Positions 33,843-42,417 of a DNA stretch of 64,000 nt are shown in pieces; within the stretch, counting starts at the first letter, position 1, and the number at the start of each line of letters is the position of its first letter. The position numbers were made by a program, and so were the translations under genes. The stretch is from Collinsella sp. (GTDB taxonomy: Bacteria; Actinomycetota; Coriobacteriia; Coriobacteriales; Coriobacteriaceae). Location of the stretch: contig DXZU01000033.1 of the NCBI GenBank assembly GCA_019419525.1, forward strand, positions 1 to 64,000, written 5' to 3'. The notes below the pieces were generated by a model, which had not been told where the DNA came from, made no database searches, and saw only the letters and a list, made by a program, of their open reading frames with translations.

Positions 33843-36842
33843 ATGAGCGACATCATGAGGCCGATCCCGTTTTCGCAGCTGATGAACTGGATCATCGAGG
33901 AGCATAAGACCCAGGACGCCATCTTTGGCGTGCGCAAGATGGTCACGACCAACCAGGAGGGTGCGCTTCCCATTTTTGACGAGCGCATCGAGACTCCGTT
34001 TGGCCCGGCCGCCGGTCCCAATACGCAGCTGGCCCAGAACATCGTGGCATCCTATGTGGCTGGTTCCCGCTTCTTTGAGCTCAAGACCGTCCAGGTTATG
34101 GACGGCGAGGAGCTCTCCAAGTGTGTGAACAAGCCCTGCATCGTGGCGCAGGACGAGTGCTACAACTGCGAATGGTCGACCGAGCTCGAGGTTCCGCAGG
34201 CCTTTGCCGAGTACGTGAAGGCATGGTTCGCCTGCCACCTGATCGCTCGCGAGTACGGCCTGGGTAGCCCGGACGGCTTTGTCTTCAACATGTCCGTGGG
34301 CTATGACCTCGAGGGCATCAAGAGCCCCAAGGTCGACGCCTACATCGAGGGCATGAAGGACGCCAGCGGCTCCGACGTCTGGAACGAGTGCCGCGCATGG
34401 GCACTCGCCAACCTGGACAAGTTTGAGCATGTCGACGCTGCGTTTGTCGAGTCCATCCCGGCGCGCGTCTCCAACTCCATCACCGAGTCTACCCTGCACG
34501 GCTGCCCGCCTGCCGAGATCGAGCGCATCGCGACCTATCTGATCACCGAGAAGGGCCTTAACACCTACATCAAGTGCAACCCCACGCTGCTGGGCTATGA
34601 GTTTGCCCGTCAGCGCCTCAACGAGCTGGGCTTTGACTACATCGTCTTCGATGACACGCACTTCCGCGAGGACCTGCAGTGGGTCGACGCCGTGCCCATG
34701 TTCGAGCGCCTGATTGCCCTGTGCGCCGAGCGCGGCCTGGAGTTTGGCGTCAAGCTGACCAACACGTTCCCCGTCGACGTGACGAGGAACGAGCTGCCCT
34801 CCACCGAGATGTACATGTCCGGTCGTTCGCTGTTCTCGCTGACTATCGAGGCCGCCCGCCGCATTACCGAGCAGTTCGATGGCAAGCTGCGCATCAGCTA
34901 CTCCGGCGGTGCTACGGTCTACAACATTCGCGCCCTGTATGACGCCGGCATTTGGCCCGTTACTCTGGCGACCGACGTGCTCAAGCCCGGTGGCTACGAG
35001 CGTTTTAGCCAGATGGCCGGCGAGTTTGGCGATCTGGACGGCAAGCCGTTTGAGGGCATTTCGCTCGAGGCAGTGACCGCGATCCAGACCGATTCGCTCA
35101 CCAACCCGCTCTACAAGAAGCCGCTGCGCCCGCTGCCCGACCGCAAGGTCGCCGGCAAGAGCCCGCTTTCCGACTGCTTTACCACGCCGTGCCGCACGAG
35201 CTGCCCCATTCAGCAGGATATTCCCGCCTATCTGGCGGCTGTTGACGAGGGCCGCTACGAGGACGCGCTCAACATTATCATCGAGCGCAACGCCCTGCCG
35301 TTCATTACCGGCACCATCTGCCCGCATCCCTGCGGCCGTGCCTGCGAGCGTGCGTTCTACGAGCCCGAGGGCGCCCAGATTCGCGCCAGCAAGCTCAAGG
35401 CCGCCCGCGAGGCCATGACCGCCGTGCTGCCCAAGCTGCGTGCTCAGGCCATCGCCAACGACGGCGAGCGCAACGTTGCCGTTATCGGCGGCGGCCCGGC
35501 CGGCCTGGCGACGGCGTTCTTCCTGACGCGTGCCGGCGTGTCCGTCACCATCTTTGAGGCCCGCGATTCGCTCGGCGGCGTGGTCCGTCACGTGATCCCC
35601 GAGTTCCGTATTGCCAGCGACGATATCTCCCACGATGCCGAGCTCTGCCTGGCCTTTGGCGCCAAGGTGCAGCTCAACGCTCGCGTGGAGTCCATCGACG
35701 AACTCAAGGCCCAGGGCTTTACCGACGTGGTCGTGGCCACCGGTGCCTGGATGCCCGGCTCTGCAGGCTTGGGCGAGGGCGCCGAGCTCGACGTGCTGGA
35801 GTTCCTCGAGGCCGCCAAGAAGGGCGAGAAACTCGAGCTGGGCGAGGACGTCGTGGTCATTGGCGCCGGCAACACCGCCATGGACGCCGCCCGCGTGGCC
35901 AAGCGCCTGGCAGGCGTGAAGAACGTGCGTCTGGTGTATCGCCGCACCAAGAAGCAGATGCCCGCCGACGAGGAAGAGCTCGATCTTGCTCTTGCCGACG
36001 GCGTTGAGTTCTGCGAGCTGCTGGCGCCCAAGGCACTCAACGGCGCCGTGCTGGCCTGCGACGTTATGGAGCTTGGCGAGCCGGATGCAAGCGGCCGTCG
36101 CAGCCCCGTCGCCACGGGCGAGACCGTCGAGCTTTCCGCCACCACGGTGATCTGCGCCGTGGGCGAGGGCATCGATGCCAGCCTGTACGATGCCGCGGGC
36201 GTCGAGCATGACCGTCGTGGCCGTCTTGCCGCCACCTCCACCGGTGTTGAGGGCGTCTGGGCTGCGGGCGACTGTCGCCGCGGTCCCGCCACCGTGGTCG
36301 AGGCTATCGCCGACGCCGCCGAGGTCGCCCGTGCCATTGCCGACGTGGACTTTAACAAGTACGCCGACTGCAACGAGCAGGCCGGCCGCGAGGACACCTG
36401 CTACGAGCGCAAGGGAACGCTCTGCCGCGACAAACGCAACTGCACCAAGACTCGCTGCCTGGGCTGCGGCTCGGTGTGCGAGGTCTGCTGCGACGTGTGC
36501 CCCAACCGCGCCAACGTGGCAATTAAGGTGCCGGGCCTGGACAAGCACCAGGTCGTCCACGTCGACGGCATGTGCAACGAGTGCGGCAACTGCGCCGTGT
36601 TCTGCCCCTACCAGGAGGGTCGTCCCTACAAGGACAAGCTCACCCTGTTCTGGAGCGAACAGGACATGGAGAACTCCGAGAACGAGGGATTCCTGGCCGT
36701 GGGCGAGGATCACTTTAAGGCCCGCGTGGCCGGCACGGTCCGCACCGTCTCGGTCGATGCCGTCAACACTGGCCTTCCCGAGGCCGTCCGCCTGACCATC
36801 AGGGCTGTGCGCGACAACTATTCGTACCTTCTTAAGAAATAG
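33843..36842 (+). CDS. ygfK: YgfK, multi-domain FAD/Fe-S oxidoreductase (putative selenate reductase subunit)
   Basis: The 999-residue product has a dihydroorotate dehydrogenase-like N-terminal half and a GltD-like Cys cluster at about 449-500 (CRTSCPIQ, CPHPCGRACE). An FAD-binding fold follows near 548 (IGGGPAGLATAF), then an NAD(P)-binding fold near 672 (VIGAGNTAMDAARVAKRL). Two C-terminal [4Fe-4S] motifs lie near 868-925. ATG 33843 follows GAGAGGAG. It is a required member of reported urate-degradation clusters, where a reductive step on a purine intermediate is proposed. The selenate reductase name is historical. Confidence 0.93.
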   Translation: MSDIMRPIPFSQLMNWIIEEHKTQDAIFGVRKMVTTNQEGALPIFDERIETPFGPAAGPNTQLAQNIVASYVAGSRFFELKTVQVMDGEELSKCVNKPCIVAQDECYNCEWSTELEVPQAFAEYVKAWFACHLIAREYGLGSPDGFVFNMSVGYDLEGIKSPKVDAYIEGMKDASGSDVWNECRAWALANLDKFEHVDAAFVESIPARVSNSITESTLHGCPPAEIERIATYLITEKGLNTYIKCNPTLLGYEFARQRLNELGFDYIVFDDTHFREDLQWVDAVPMFERLIALCAERGLEFGVKLTNTFPVDVTRNELPSTEMYMSGRSLFSLTIEAARRITEQFDGKLRISYSGGATVYNIRALYDAGIWPVTLATDVLKPGGYERFSQMAGEFGDLDGKPFEGISLEAVTAIQTDSLTNPLYKKPLRPLPDRKVAGKSPLSDCFTTPCRTSCPIQQDIPAYLAAVDEGRYEDALNIIIERNALPFITGTICPHPCGRACERAFYEPEGAQIRASKLKAAREAMTAVLPKLRAQAIANDGERNVAVIGGGPAGLATAFFLTRAGVSVTIFEARDSLGGVVRHVIPEFRIASDDISHDAELCLAFGAKVQLNARVESIDELKAQGFTDVVVATGAWMPGSAGLGEGAELDVLEFLEAAKKGEKLELGEDVVVIGAGNTAMDAARVAKRLAGVKNVRLVYRRTKKQMPADEEELDLALADGVEFCELLAPKALNGAVLACDVMELGEPDASGRRSPVATGETVELSATTVICAVGEGIDASLYDAAGVEHDRRGRLAATSTGVEGVWAAGDCRRGPATVVEAIADAAEVARAIADVDFNKYADCNEQAGREDTCYERKGTLCRDKRNCTKTRCLGCGSVCEVCCDVCPNRANVAIKVPGLDKHQVVHVDGMCNECGNCAVFCPYQEGRPYKDKLTLFWSEQDMENSENEGFLAVGEDHFKARVAGTVRTVSVDAVNTGLPEAVRLTIRAVRDNYSYLLKK

Positions 36843-36853
36843 GCGAGTCTCTT

Positions 36854-37333
36854 ATGGCCAAATCCATTCAACATAACGTGGCCTACGTTGCCTGCGGAAG
36901 CGGTTGCGCCTCCGCAGGCGGCGACGCCCGCTGCAGCGAAGGCTGCATTGGCTGTGGCGCCTGTGTCACGGCCTGCCCCCACGGTGCCATTGCGCTGGTC
37001 GATGGCATCGCCCGCGTGGATCGCTCAAAGTGTACGGGCTGTGGCCTGTGCGGCATGGCGTGCCCGCAGCGCGTGATTGCCTTCGTTCCCGGCTACCAGA
37101 ACATCCTGGTGCGCTGCAATAACACCGATAAGGGCGCCATTGCGCGCAAGATCTGCGACACCAGCTGCATCGGTTGCGGCATGTGCGCCAAAAAGTGCCC
37201 TGCCGGCGCTATCCGTATCGAGGACAACTGCGCCCATATCGACGGCGCGGACTGCCTGTCGTGCGGCATGTGCGCCGTCGTCTGCCCGCATGGCGCCATT
37301 CACGACCGCACCGGCATCGCCGCCGGCGTGTAG
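36854..37333 (+). CDS. Ferredoxin-like protein with four [4Fe-4S] motifs
   Basis: The 159-residue product has four CxxCxxCxxxCP motifs (IGCGACVTACP, TGCGLCGMACP, IGCGMCAKKCP, LSCGMCAVVCP), plus two extra Cys near the N-terminus. Two double-cluster ferredoxin units, as in RnfB-type proteins, fit. It lies 11 bases after ygfK and 12 before the XdhD-like gene, so it probably moves electrons between them. No FAD-subunit gene (ygfM) is present at this spot, where E. coli has one; this protein may take that role, which is inference. Confidence 0.88.
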   Translation: MAKSIQHNVAYVACGSGCASAGGDARCSEGCIGCGACVTACPHGAIALVDGIARVDRSKCTGCGLCGMACPQRVIAFVPGYQNILVRCNNTDKGAIARKICDTSCIGCGMCAKKCPAGAIRIEDNCAHIDGADCLSCGMCAVVCPHGAIHDRTGIAAGV

Positions 37334-37345
37334 AGGGGAATCACC

Positions 37346-40123
37346 ATGGCACAGGAATTCACTTTTACCGTTAACGGCGTCGAGCGCACGACGACGGAGA
37401 ATAAACCGCTGCTGCGCTACCTGCGCGACGACCTGCACATCCATTCCGCCAAGGACGGCTGCTCCGAGGGCGCCTGCGGTACCTGCACCATCCATGTAGA
37501 CGGCGCGGCCGTCAAGGCGTGCGTGCTGACCACCGCTCTTGCCGCCGGTCGCAACATCGTGACCGTCGAGGGCCTGCCCGAGGACGTGCGCGAGGCCTTT
37601 GTGTACGCCTTTGGCGCCGTGGGCGCCGTGCAGTGCGGTTTTTGCATCCCCGGCATGGTCATGGCGGGCGCGGCGCTCATCGCCGAGGACCCCGAGCCCA
37701 CCGAGGAGCAGATCAAGTACGCCATCCGCGGCAACGTCTGCCGCTGCACCGGCTACAAGAAGATTATCGAGGGCATTTCGCTGGCCGCTGCGGTGCTCCG
37801 CGGCGAAAAGCAGATTGACGAGGGCCTGGAGCGCGGCGACGACTACGGCGTGGGCAAGCGCGCCTTCCGTATCGACGTGCGCAAGAAGGTGCTCGGCGAG
37901 GGCAAGTATCCCGACGACATCGACGAGCTCGATCAGCCGGGCCTGACCTATGCCAGCGCCGTGCGCTCCAAGTATCCGCGCGCCCGCGTGCTCTCCATCG
38001 ATACCTCCAAGGCCGAGGCCCTGCCCGGTGTGGTGGGCATCCTGCGCGCCGAGGACGTGCCGGTCAACCAGGTCGGCCACCTTATTCAGGACTGGGACGT
38101 CATGATCGCCCAGGGCGATATCACCCGCTGCGTGGGTGATGCCATCGTGCTGGTGGTTGCCGAGGACGAGGCGACGCTCGAGAAGGCCAAGAAGCTCGTA
38201 AAAATCGATTACGAGCCGCTGGAGCCCGTGCGCAACATTGCCGAGGCCAGGGCCGCCGACGCGCCGCGTCTGCACGACAGCTTCTTTGCCTTTGGCAACA
38301 CGGTGGAGCTCAAGGACAACGTGTGCCAGAGCCGTCACGTGACGCGCGGCGACGCCGCCAAGGCGCTGGCAGAGAGCGCGTTCACCGTGACGCAGCGCTT
38401 TACCACGCCCTTTACCGAGCATGCCTTCTTGGAGCCCGAGTGCGCCGTCGCCTTCCCGTACAAGAACGGCGTCAAGGTGCAGTCGACCGACCAGGGTGCC
38501 TACGATACGCGCAAAGAGTGCGCCCACATGTTTGGCTGGGATAGCGAACCCGAGCGTGTGGTCGTCGAGACCATGCTCGTGGGTGGCGGCTTTGGCGGAA
38601 AGGAGGACGTTTCGGTCCAGCACCTGGCCGCGCTCGCCGCATATAAGTTCCAGCGTCCTGTGAAGTGCAAGCTCACGCGTGCCGAGTCGCTCGCTTTCCA
38701 TCCCAAGCGCCATGCCATGGACGGTACCTTTACGCTGGGTTGCGACGCCGAGGGCAACTTTACCGGCCTGGATTGCGAGATCAACTTTGACACCGGCGCC
38801 TACGCGTCGCTGTGCGGCCCGGTGCTCGAGCGCGCCTGTACGCATGCCGTCGGCCCCTACAAGTACCAGAACACCGACATTCGCGGCTTTGGCTACTACA
38901 CCAACAACCCGCCCGCCGGCGCGTACCGAGGCTTTGGCGTTTGCCAGTCCGAGTTTGCGCTCGAGAGCCTGATCGACCTGCTGGCAGAGAAGGTTGGCCT
39001 GGATCCGTGGGAGATTCGCTACCGAAACGCCATCGAGCCGGGCGAGGTTCTGCCCAACGGTCAGATTGCCGACTGCTCCACGGCGCTTAAGGAGACGCTG
39101 CTCGAGGTCAAGGATGCCTACTACGCGCATCCCGGCCACGCCGGCATTGCCTGCGCCATGAAGAACGCCGGCGTGGGCGTGGGCCTGCCCGATGCCGGTC
39201 GCTGCAAGATTCGCGTCGAGGATGGCCGCGCCGTGGTCTATGCCGCCACGTCCGACATCGGCCAGGGCTGCAACACCGTCTTTTTGCAGGACGTTGCCGA
39301 GGCGTGCGGTCTGCCGCTGAGCTGCATCGCCAACGGCGAGTGCTCTACCGAGAACGCTCCCGACTCCGGCACCACGTCTGGCTCGCGTCAGACGGTCGTG
39401 ACCGGCGAGGCCGTGCGCGGCGCCGCCTTCCTGCTGCGCGATGCCATGCTTGGCATCGAGGCCGGCAAGCCTGCGCCCGATGCTCCTGTGAACGCCCATG
39501 GTGATGGCGTCAAGATCGAGTACGACGACGGTCGCGCCTATCAGCTGCGCACACAGGAGCTCGTCGCCGGCCAGGGTATGCATCCTCAGGATCCCGCGAC
39601 CGCCATCAAGGCGCTCGAGGGATGCGAGTTTGGCTACGTGTATCTGGAGCCGACCGACAAGCTGGGCGCCGATGTTCCCAACCCCAAGAGCCACATCTGC
39701 TACGGTTTTGCCACACATGTGGTCATTCTGGATGATGACGGCCGCGTGAGCGAGGTCTATGCCGCACACGATTCCGGCAAGGTGGTCAACCCCATCTCCA
39801 TCCAGGGTCAGATCGAAGGCGGCGTGCTCATGGGTATGGGCTATGCGCTGACCGAGGACTGGCCGCTCAAGGACTGCGTGCCCCAGGCAAGGTACGGTAC
39901 GCTCGGGCTGTTCCGTGCGCCCGAGATTCCGGATATCCACGCCATTTACGTGGAGAAGGACGAGCTGTTGCCCGTGGCATACGGCGGTAAGGGCATCGGC
40001 GAGATCGCAACGATTCCCACGGCGCCCGCCGTGCAGAACGCCTATCGCGCGTTTGACGGCAAGCTGCGTCCGGATCTGCCCATGGTGGATACGCCGTACA
40101 GCCGCGCCCGTCACCGTGGGTAG
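37346..40123 (+). CDS. xdhD: XdhD-like xanthine dehydrogenase family molybdenum hydroxylase (fused Fe-S and Mo subunits)
   Basis: The 925-residue product joins a [2Fe-2S] subunit (residues 1-160, CSEGACGTC then CGFC...CRCTG) to a molybdopterin subunit. The latter has GGGFGGKED near residue 415, PPAGAYRGFG near 530, and the C-terminal GGKGIGE with the catalytic Glu. It would hydroxylate purines such as hypoxanthine or xanthine, or run in reverse on urate. No in-frame UGA is present. The nearby yqeB, yqeC, mocA and xdhC point to a labile selenium-containing Mo cofactor. Confidence 0.92.
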   Translation: MAQEFTFTVNGVERTTTENKPLLRYLRDDLHIHSAKDGCSEGACGTCTIHVDGAAVKACVLTTALAAGRNIVTVEGLPEDVREAFVYAFGAVGAVQCGFCIPGMVMAGAALIAEDPEPTEEQIKYAIRGNVCRCTGYKKIIEGISLAAAVLRGEKQIDEGLERGDDYGVGKRAFRIDVRKKVLGEGKYPDDIDELDQPGLTYASAVRSKYPRARVLSIDTSKAEALPGVVGILRAEDVPVNQVGHLIQDWDVMIAQGDITRCVGDAIVLVVAEDEATLEKAKKLVKIDYEPLEPVRNIAEARAADAPRLHDSFFAFGNTVELKDNVCQSRHVTRGDAAKALAESAFTVTQRFTTPFTEHAFLEPECAVAFPYKNGVKVQSTDQGAYDTRKECAHMFGWDSEPERVVVETMLVGGGFGGKEDVSVQHLAALAAYKFQRPVKCKLTRAESLAFHPKRHAMDGTFTLGCDAEGNFTGLDCEINFDTGAYASLCGPVLERACTHAVGPYKYQNTDIRGFGYYTNNPPAGAYRGFGVCQSEFALESLIDLLAEKVGLDPWEIRYRNAIEPGEVLPNGQIADCSTALKETLLEVKDAYYAHPGHAGIACAMKNAGVGVGLPDAGRCKIRVEDGRAVVYAATSDIGQGCNTVFLQDVAEACGLPLSCIANGECSTENAPDSGTTSGSRQTVVTGEAVRGAAFLLRDAMLGIEAGKPAPDAPVNAHGDGVKIEYDDGRAYQLRTQELVAGQGMHPQDPATAIKALEGCEFGYVYLEPTDKLGADVPNPKSHICYGFATHVVILDDDGRVSEVYAAHDSGKVVNPISIQGQIEGGVLMGMGYALTEDWPLKDCVPQARYGTLGLFRAPEIPDIHAIYVEKDELLPVAYGGKGIGEIATIPTAPAVQNAYRAFDGKLRPDLPMVDTPYSRARHRG

Positions 40124-40191
40124 GGTAGGGCGCAGACGGCATTGCTGATGGGCTGTTCGCGCACAACACCAACTGTATATGCTGCACCTTT

Positions 40192-40227
40192 GGCCCCGGC
40201 TCCATCGCGAGCCGGGGCCTTTTGTTT
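40192..40227 (+). terminator. Terminator after the XdhD-like gene
   Basis: GGCCCCGGCTC pairs with GAGCCGGGGCC around CATCGC, followed by TTTTGTTT. The loop, 3' arm and tail recur at 42178-42212 as part of a direct repeat. Confidence 0.88.
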
Positions 40228-40252
40228 GGAGCGGAAAGCGTGTCCCGGAATT
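40203..40252. repeat. Direct repeat, left copy, flanking the nuclease-like gene module
   Basis: CATCGCGAGC, GCCTTTTGTTTGGAGCGGA and CCCGGAATT occur in the same order here and at 42179-42226. The copies bracket a 2-kb module with two palindrome arrays and one gene. Confidence 0.65.
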
Positions 40253-40555
40253 GGCGCTCAGAATGGGATGCGCTTTCCGGTTGGAGCTTCAAACGGAAAG
40301 TGCATCCCGGAATCCGCGCCTGGAATGGGACACACTTTCCGGAACGGCCCTCAACCGGAAACTGCGACCCGGAATCGATGCTCAGAATGGGATGCGCTTT
40401 CCGAATCGCCTTCAGGCGGAAATTGCATCCCATTCCGAGTCTTCATTCTGGGACACGCTTTCCGCAAGGAGCTTCGTCGGGAAACCATGTCCCATTTTGA
40501 GCACTCAGTCTGGGACATGGTTTCCGCGGGTACTGCCAACCGGAAAGCGTGTCCC
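40233..40555. repeat. Phased palindrome array 1, 62-bp period
   Basis: Arm copies of type GGAAAGCGTGTCCC start at 40233, 40295, 40357, 40418, 40480 and 40542. Each except the last is followed 18 bases on by an inverted arm of type GGGATGCGCTTTCC. Unit layout is 14-base arm, 18-base loop, 14-base arm, 15-16-base spacer. Arms vary, and unit 5 is perfectly paired (GGAAACCATGTCCC with GGGACATGGTTTCC). Not a CRISPR: repeats are degenerate and spacers are similar. No gene is supported in 40124-40591. Confidence 0.9.
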
Positions 40556-40591
40556 GGTTTGGCAGGCAGACGGGCATAAGCTCAGCAGCTC

Positions 40592-41590
40592 CTACAACTC
40601 CACCTCGTTGAGCCATGCCGGCAGAGCGGTCTGCCGGATGCCTGCCGTCTGCAGCTTTTTCGCGAGCAGACCCGCCGAGCGGACTTCGCTCATGGTAAAG
40701 CGCAGCAGAGGGTGACCGTAGAGCGATAGGTGCGCCTCGCGCTGTCGTTCGGCAACGAGCGCCTCGGCGGTGGTGCGTCCGGCCAGCATGGTCTGGTCGG
40801 TATATTTGATGAGCCCGTCGAGCTCGCCCAGTGTGAGTTCCCGCGTCTGGCGCTCCCAGGCAAAGTCCGTTCGTATGGGCTTGGCCGAATCGAAGGGGTC
40901 CGTCAGCTCGTATTGAAGCCAGTCGGGCGCAAAGCCCGTCTCGATCATGACGGCTCGGGCGACCGATTCCCCGCCGCTCTCGGCGCGGGCGTCGGCATAT
41001 CGAAGCGTTGTGAGGGCGGTGCGAATCGCGCGACCATTGCGGGCAGTCGCTCGTTGCTCAACGGCCTCCATCAGCTGTTCCGGCGCAAGGCCGAGCTTTG
41101 AGATCGCCGAATCGGCAATGGGCATGCCGTCTGCAAAGCCAGTTTGCAGCAGGCAATCTGTAGCCGTTTGGATGGGCGGCGTTACTGATGTGCCGGATAG
41201 ACGGATTGCTCCGGCCGGCTCAATCTGGTGTCGCTGAATATGTGCGCCCGGACGAGCCGACGGCTTTGTCGAGCTGCAAACATGCACGACGTTCAGGTGT
41301 CGCCACGAGACCTCGAGCCCCAGCAGGCAAGCTGCCGAAAACGAGTAGAACGTCCAATCGGGATGGATGATCGCAAGGGCGCGGATAATCTCGCAATGGC
41401 GTTGCGCTCGGTTGAGTTCATCCCAGCGCGTTTTTCGCGCAAACAACCCCGGCATGGGCGAGACAACCGTGCCGCCGGTGCGCCGAAGGAGCGCTTTTCG
41501 GATCGCCGTGCTCGGGGGAATCAGACAGCGCCCCTCTTGTTCGGCTTGAGTGAGCAGTTGGTCGATGAGCTGGTCATTGCAATGGGTCAT
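40592..41590 (-). CDS. Orphan AbiEi-like protein with a DUF559/Vsr-type nuclease-fold C-terminus
   Basis: The 332-residue protein is cytosolic. The N-terminal half resembles the AbiEi-type winged-helix module seen in many actinobacterial proteins (RTGGTVVSPMPGLFAR, HPDWTFYSFSAACLLGLE). The C-terminal part has the order ESGGESVARAVMIETGF, RTDFAWE and ELDGLIKY, which fits a D/E-x-K-type endonuclease-like fold. No AbiEii-like toxin gene is adjacent. AAAAGGAGG precedes the ATG. Three 11-bp direct repeats lie in its promoter region, and palindrome arrays flank it. Assignment is by pattern memory, so moderate confidence. Confidence 0.6.
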   Translation of the reverse strand: MTHCNDQLIDQLLTQAEQEGRCLIPPSTAIRKALLRRTGGTVVSPMPGLFARKTRWDELNRAQRHCEIIRALAIIHPDWTFYSFSAACLLGLEVSWRHLNVVHVCSSTKPSARPGAHIQRHQIEPAGAIRLSGTSVTPPIQTATDCLLQTGFADGMPIADSAISKLGLAPEQLMEAVEQRATARNGRAIRTALTTLRYADARAESGGESVARAVMIETGFAPDWLQYELTDPFDSAKPIRTDFAWERQTRELTLGELDGLIKYTDQTMLAGRTTAEALVAERQREAHLSLYGHPLLRFTMSEVRSAGLLAKKLQTAGIRQTALPAWLNEVEL

Positions 41591-41646
41591 GAGCTACCGC
41601 CTCCTTTTTGGGTAGCAAAAACGTATCAGCTGGAATTTGCCGCTCA

Positions 41647-41676
41647 GCTGACCAAAAGCTGACCAAAATCTAACCA
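41647..41676. promoter_or_regulatory. 11-bp direct repeats upstream of the nuclease-like gene
   Basis: GCTGACCAAAA occurs twice head to tail (41647-41657, 41658-41668), followed by the partial copy TCTAACCA. A one-turn period 57 bases before the start suggests an operator for an autoregulating winged-helix protein. Confidence 0.5.
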
Positions 41677-41887
41677 TGCAGGTAGATGACCTGCTTTTGG
41701 CGACATATTTCTTGTTTGGATCGGTGGGCGGTAATCGGCGACCGTGAACGGTAGCTGGATATGAAGTCTTGGTAAGTTTCGGGTCGTGTACTTTTTGAAA
41801 AAGAGCATTCTATCTGCTGTTTTGTGTTTCTGGATCGCATATTTGAAGGCATGTGATAAGGGCAGCGGCCTGTCGCCTTGTATCTGC

Positions 41888-42149
41888 GGAAACTGTGACC
41901 CGGAATTGTCACTCGGAATGGGATGTGCTTTCCGGATCGCCCTTCAAGCGGAAACTACATCCCAGATTTCGGCTCCAAACCGGGATGTGCTTTCCCGGCG
42001 GTGTCTCTGGCGGAAATTGCACCCCGGAATGAGCGCTCAGAGTGGAACATGCTTTCCTAACGAAGCCGCATGCGGAAACTACGTCCCGGATTCGATGCTC
42101 AGGACGGGATGCCGTTTCCGATAGAGGCATGGGGTGGAAAGTCTCCCAT
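41888..42149. repeat. Phased palindrome array 2, 62-bp period
   Basis: Arms of type GGAAACTGTGACCC start at 41888, 41950, 42012, 42074 and 42136, exactly 62 bp apart. The first four have inverted partner arms of type GGGATGTGCTTTCC 32 bases on. The last unit switches to a different hairpin (CTCCCATTTCT with AGAAATGGGAG) and is followed by a terminator-like stem. With array 1 this brackets the nuclease-like gene. No gene is supported in 41591-42417. Confidence 0.9.
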
Positions 42150-42178
42150 TTCTAATGTTCAAGAAATGGGAGGCAGCT

Positions 42179-42226
42179 CATCGCGAGCTGGGCCTTTTGT
42201 TTGGAGCGGAGGCAGCATCCCGGAAT
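42179..42226. repeat. Direct repeat, right copy, with terminator-like stem
   Basis: AGCTC-ATCGC-GAGCT runs into GGGCCTTTTGTTTGGAGCGGA, repeating the segment at 40203-40252. The hairpin plus TTTTGTTT could end transcripts coming through array 2. Confidence 0.65.
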
Positions 42227-42278
42227 TCGGGCAATCCGGTGGTCAGGGGTTGAGCGAGCGTCGCGCTAAGGATGCCAA

Positions 42279-42389
42279 GCGTAAAACCTTCAAGGAACAT
42301 AGCGTAAAAACTACATCCGCAACGGCGTAAAAACTACATTGGAAGTAGCGTAAAATCCGCATTGAGAATGGCGTAATTTCGTATATCGC
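42279..42389. repeat. Five 23-bp iterons before a truncated COG1373 gene
   Basis: GCGTAA starts at 42279, 42302, 42325, 42348 and 42371, exactly 23 bp apart. The best copies read GCGTAAAAACTACAT. The period is not a multiple of three, so this is not a coding repeat. Confidence 0.85.
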
Positions 42390-42417
42390 ATGATCGCCCG
42401 AGCTTGCACACGGCCTT

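Noticed and set aside
33690..36713. 1007-codon frame antisense to ygfK, and 1029-codon frame antisense to xdhD (37025-40114)
   Set aside because: Both mirror certain genes and have the Ala/Gly/His/Leu-rich composition of antisense shadows.
37346..40123. Selenocysteine codon in the xdhD-like gene
   Set aside because: No in-frame UGA is present; the selenium in this enzyme class is a cofactor ligand, not selenocysteine.
40142..40715. Short plus-strand frames within palindrome array 1 (and 41786-42330 in array 2)
   Set aside because: They are translations of the repeat units (recurrent EWDALS-like peptides) without ribosome sites.
40233..42149. CRISPR array
   Set aside because: Repeat arms vary from unit to unit, the spacers resemble each other, and no cas gene is present.
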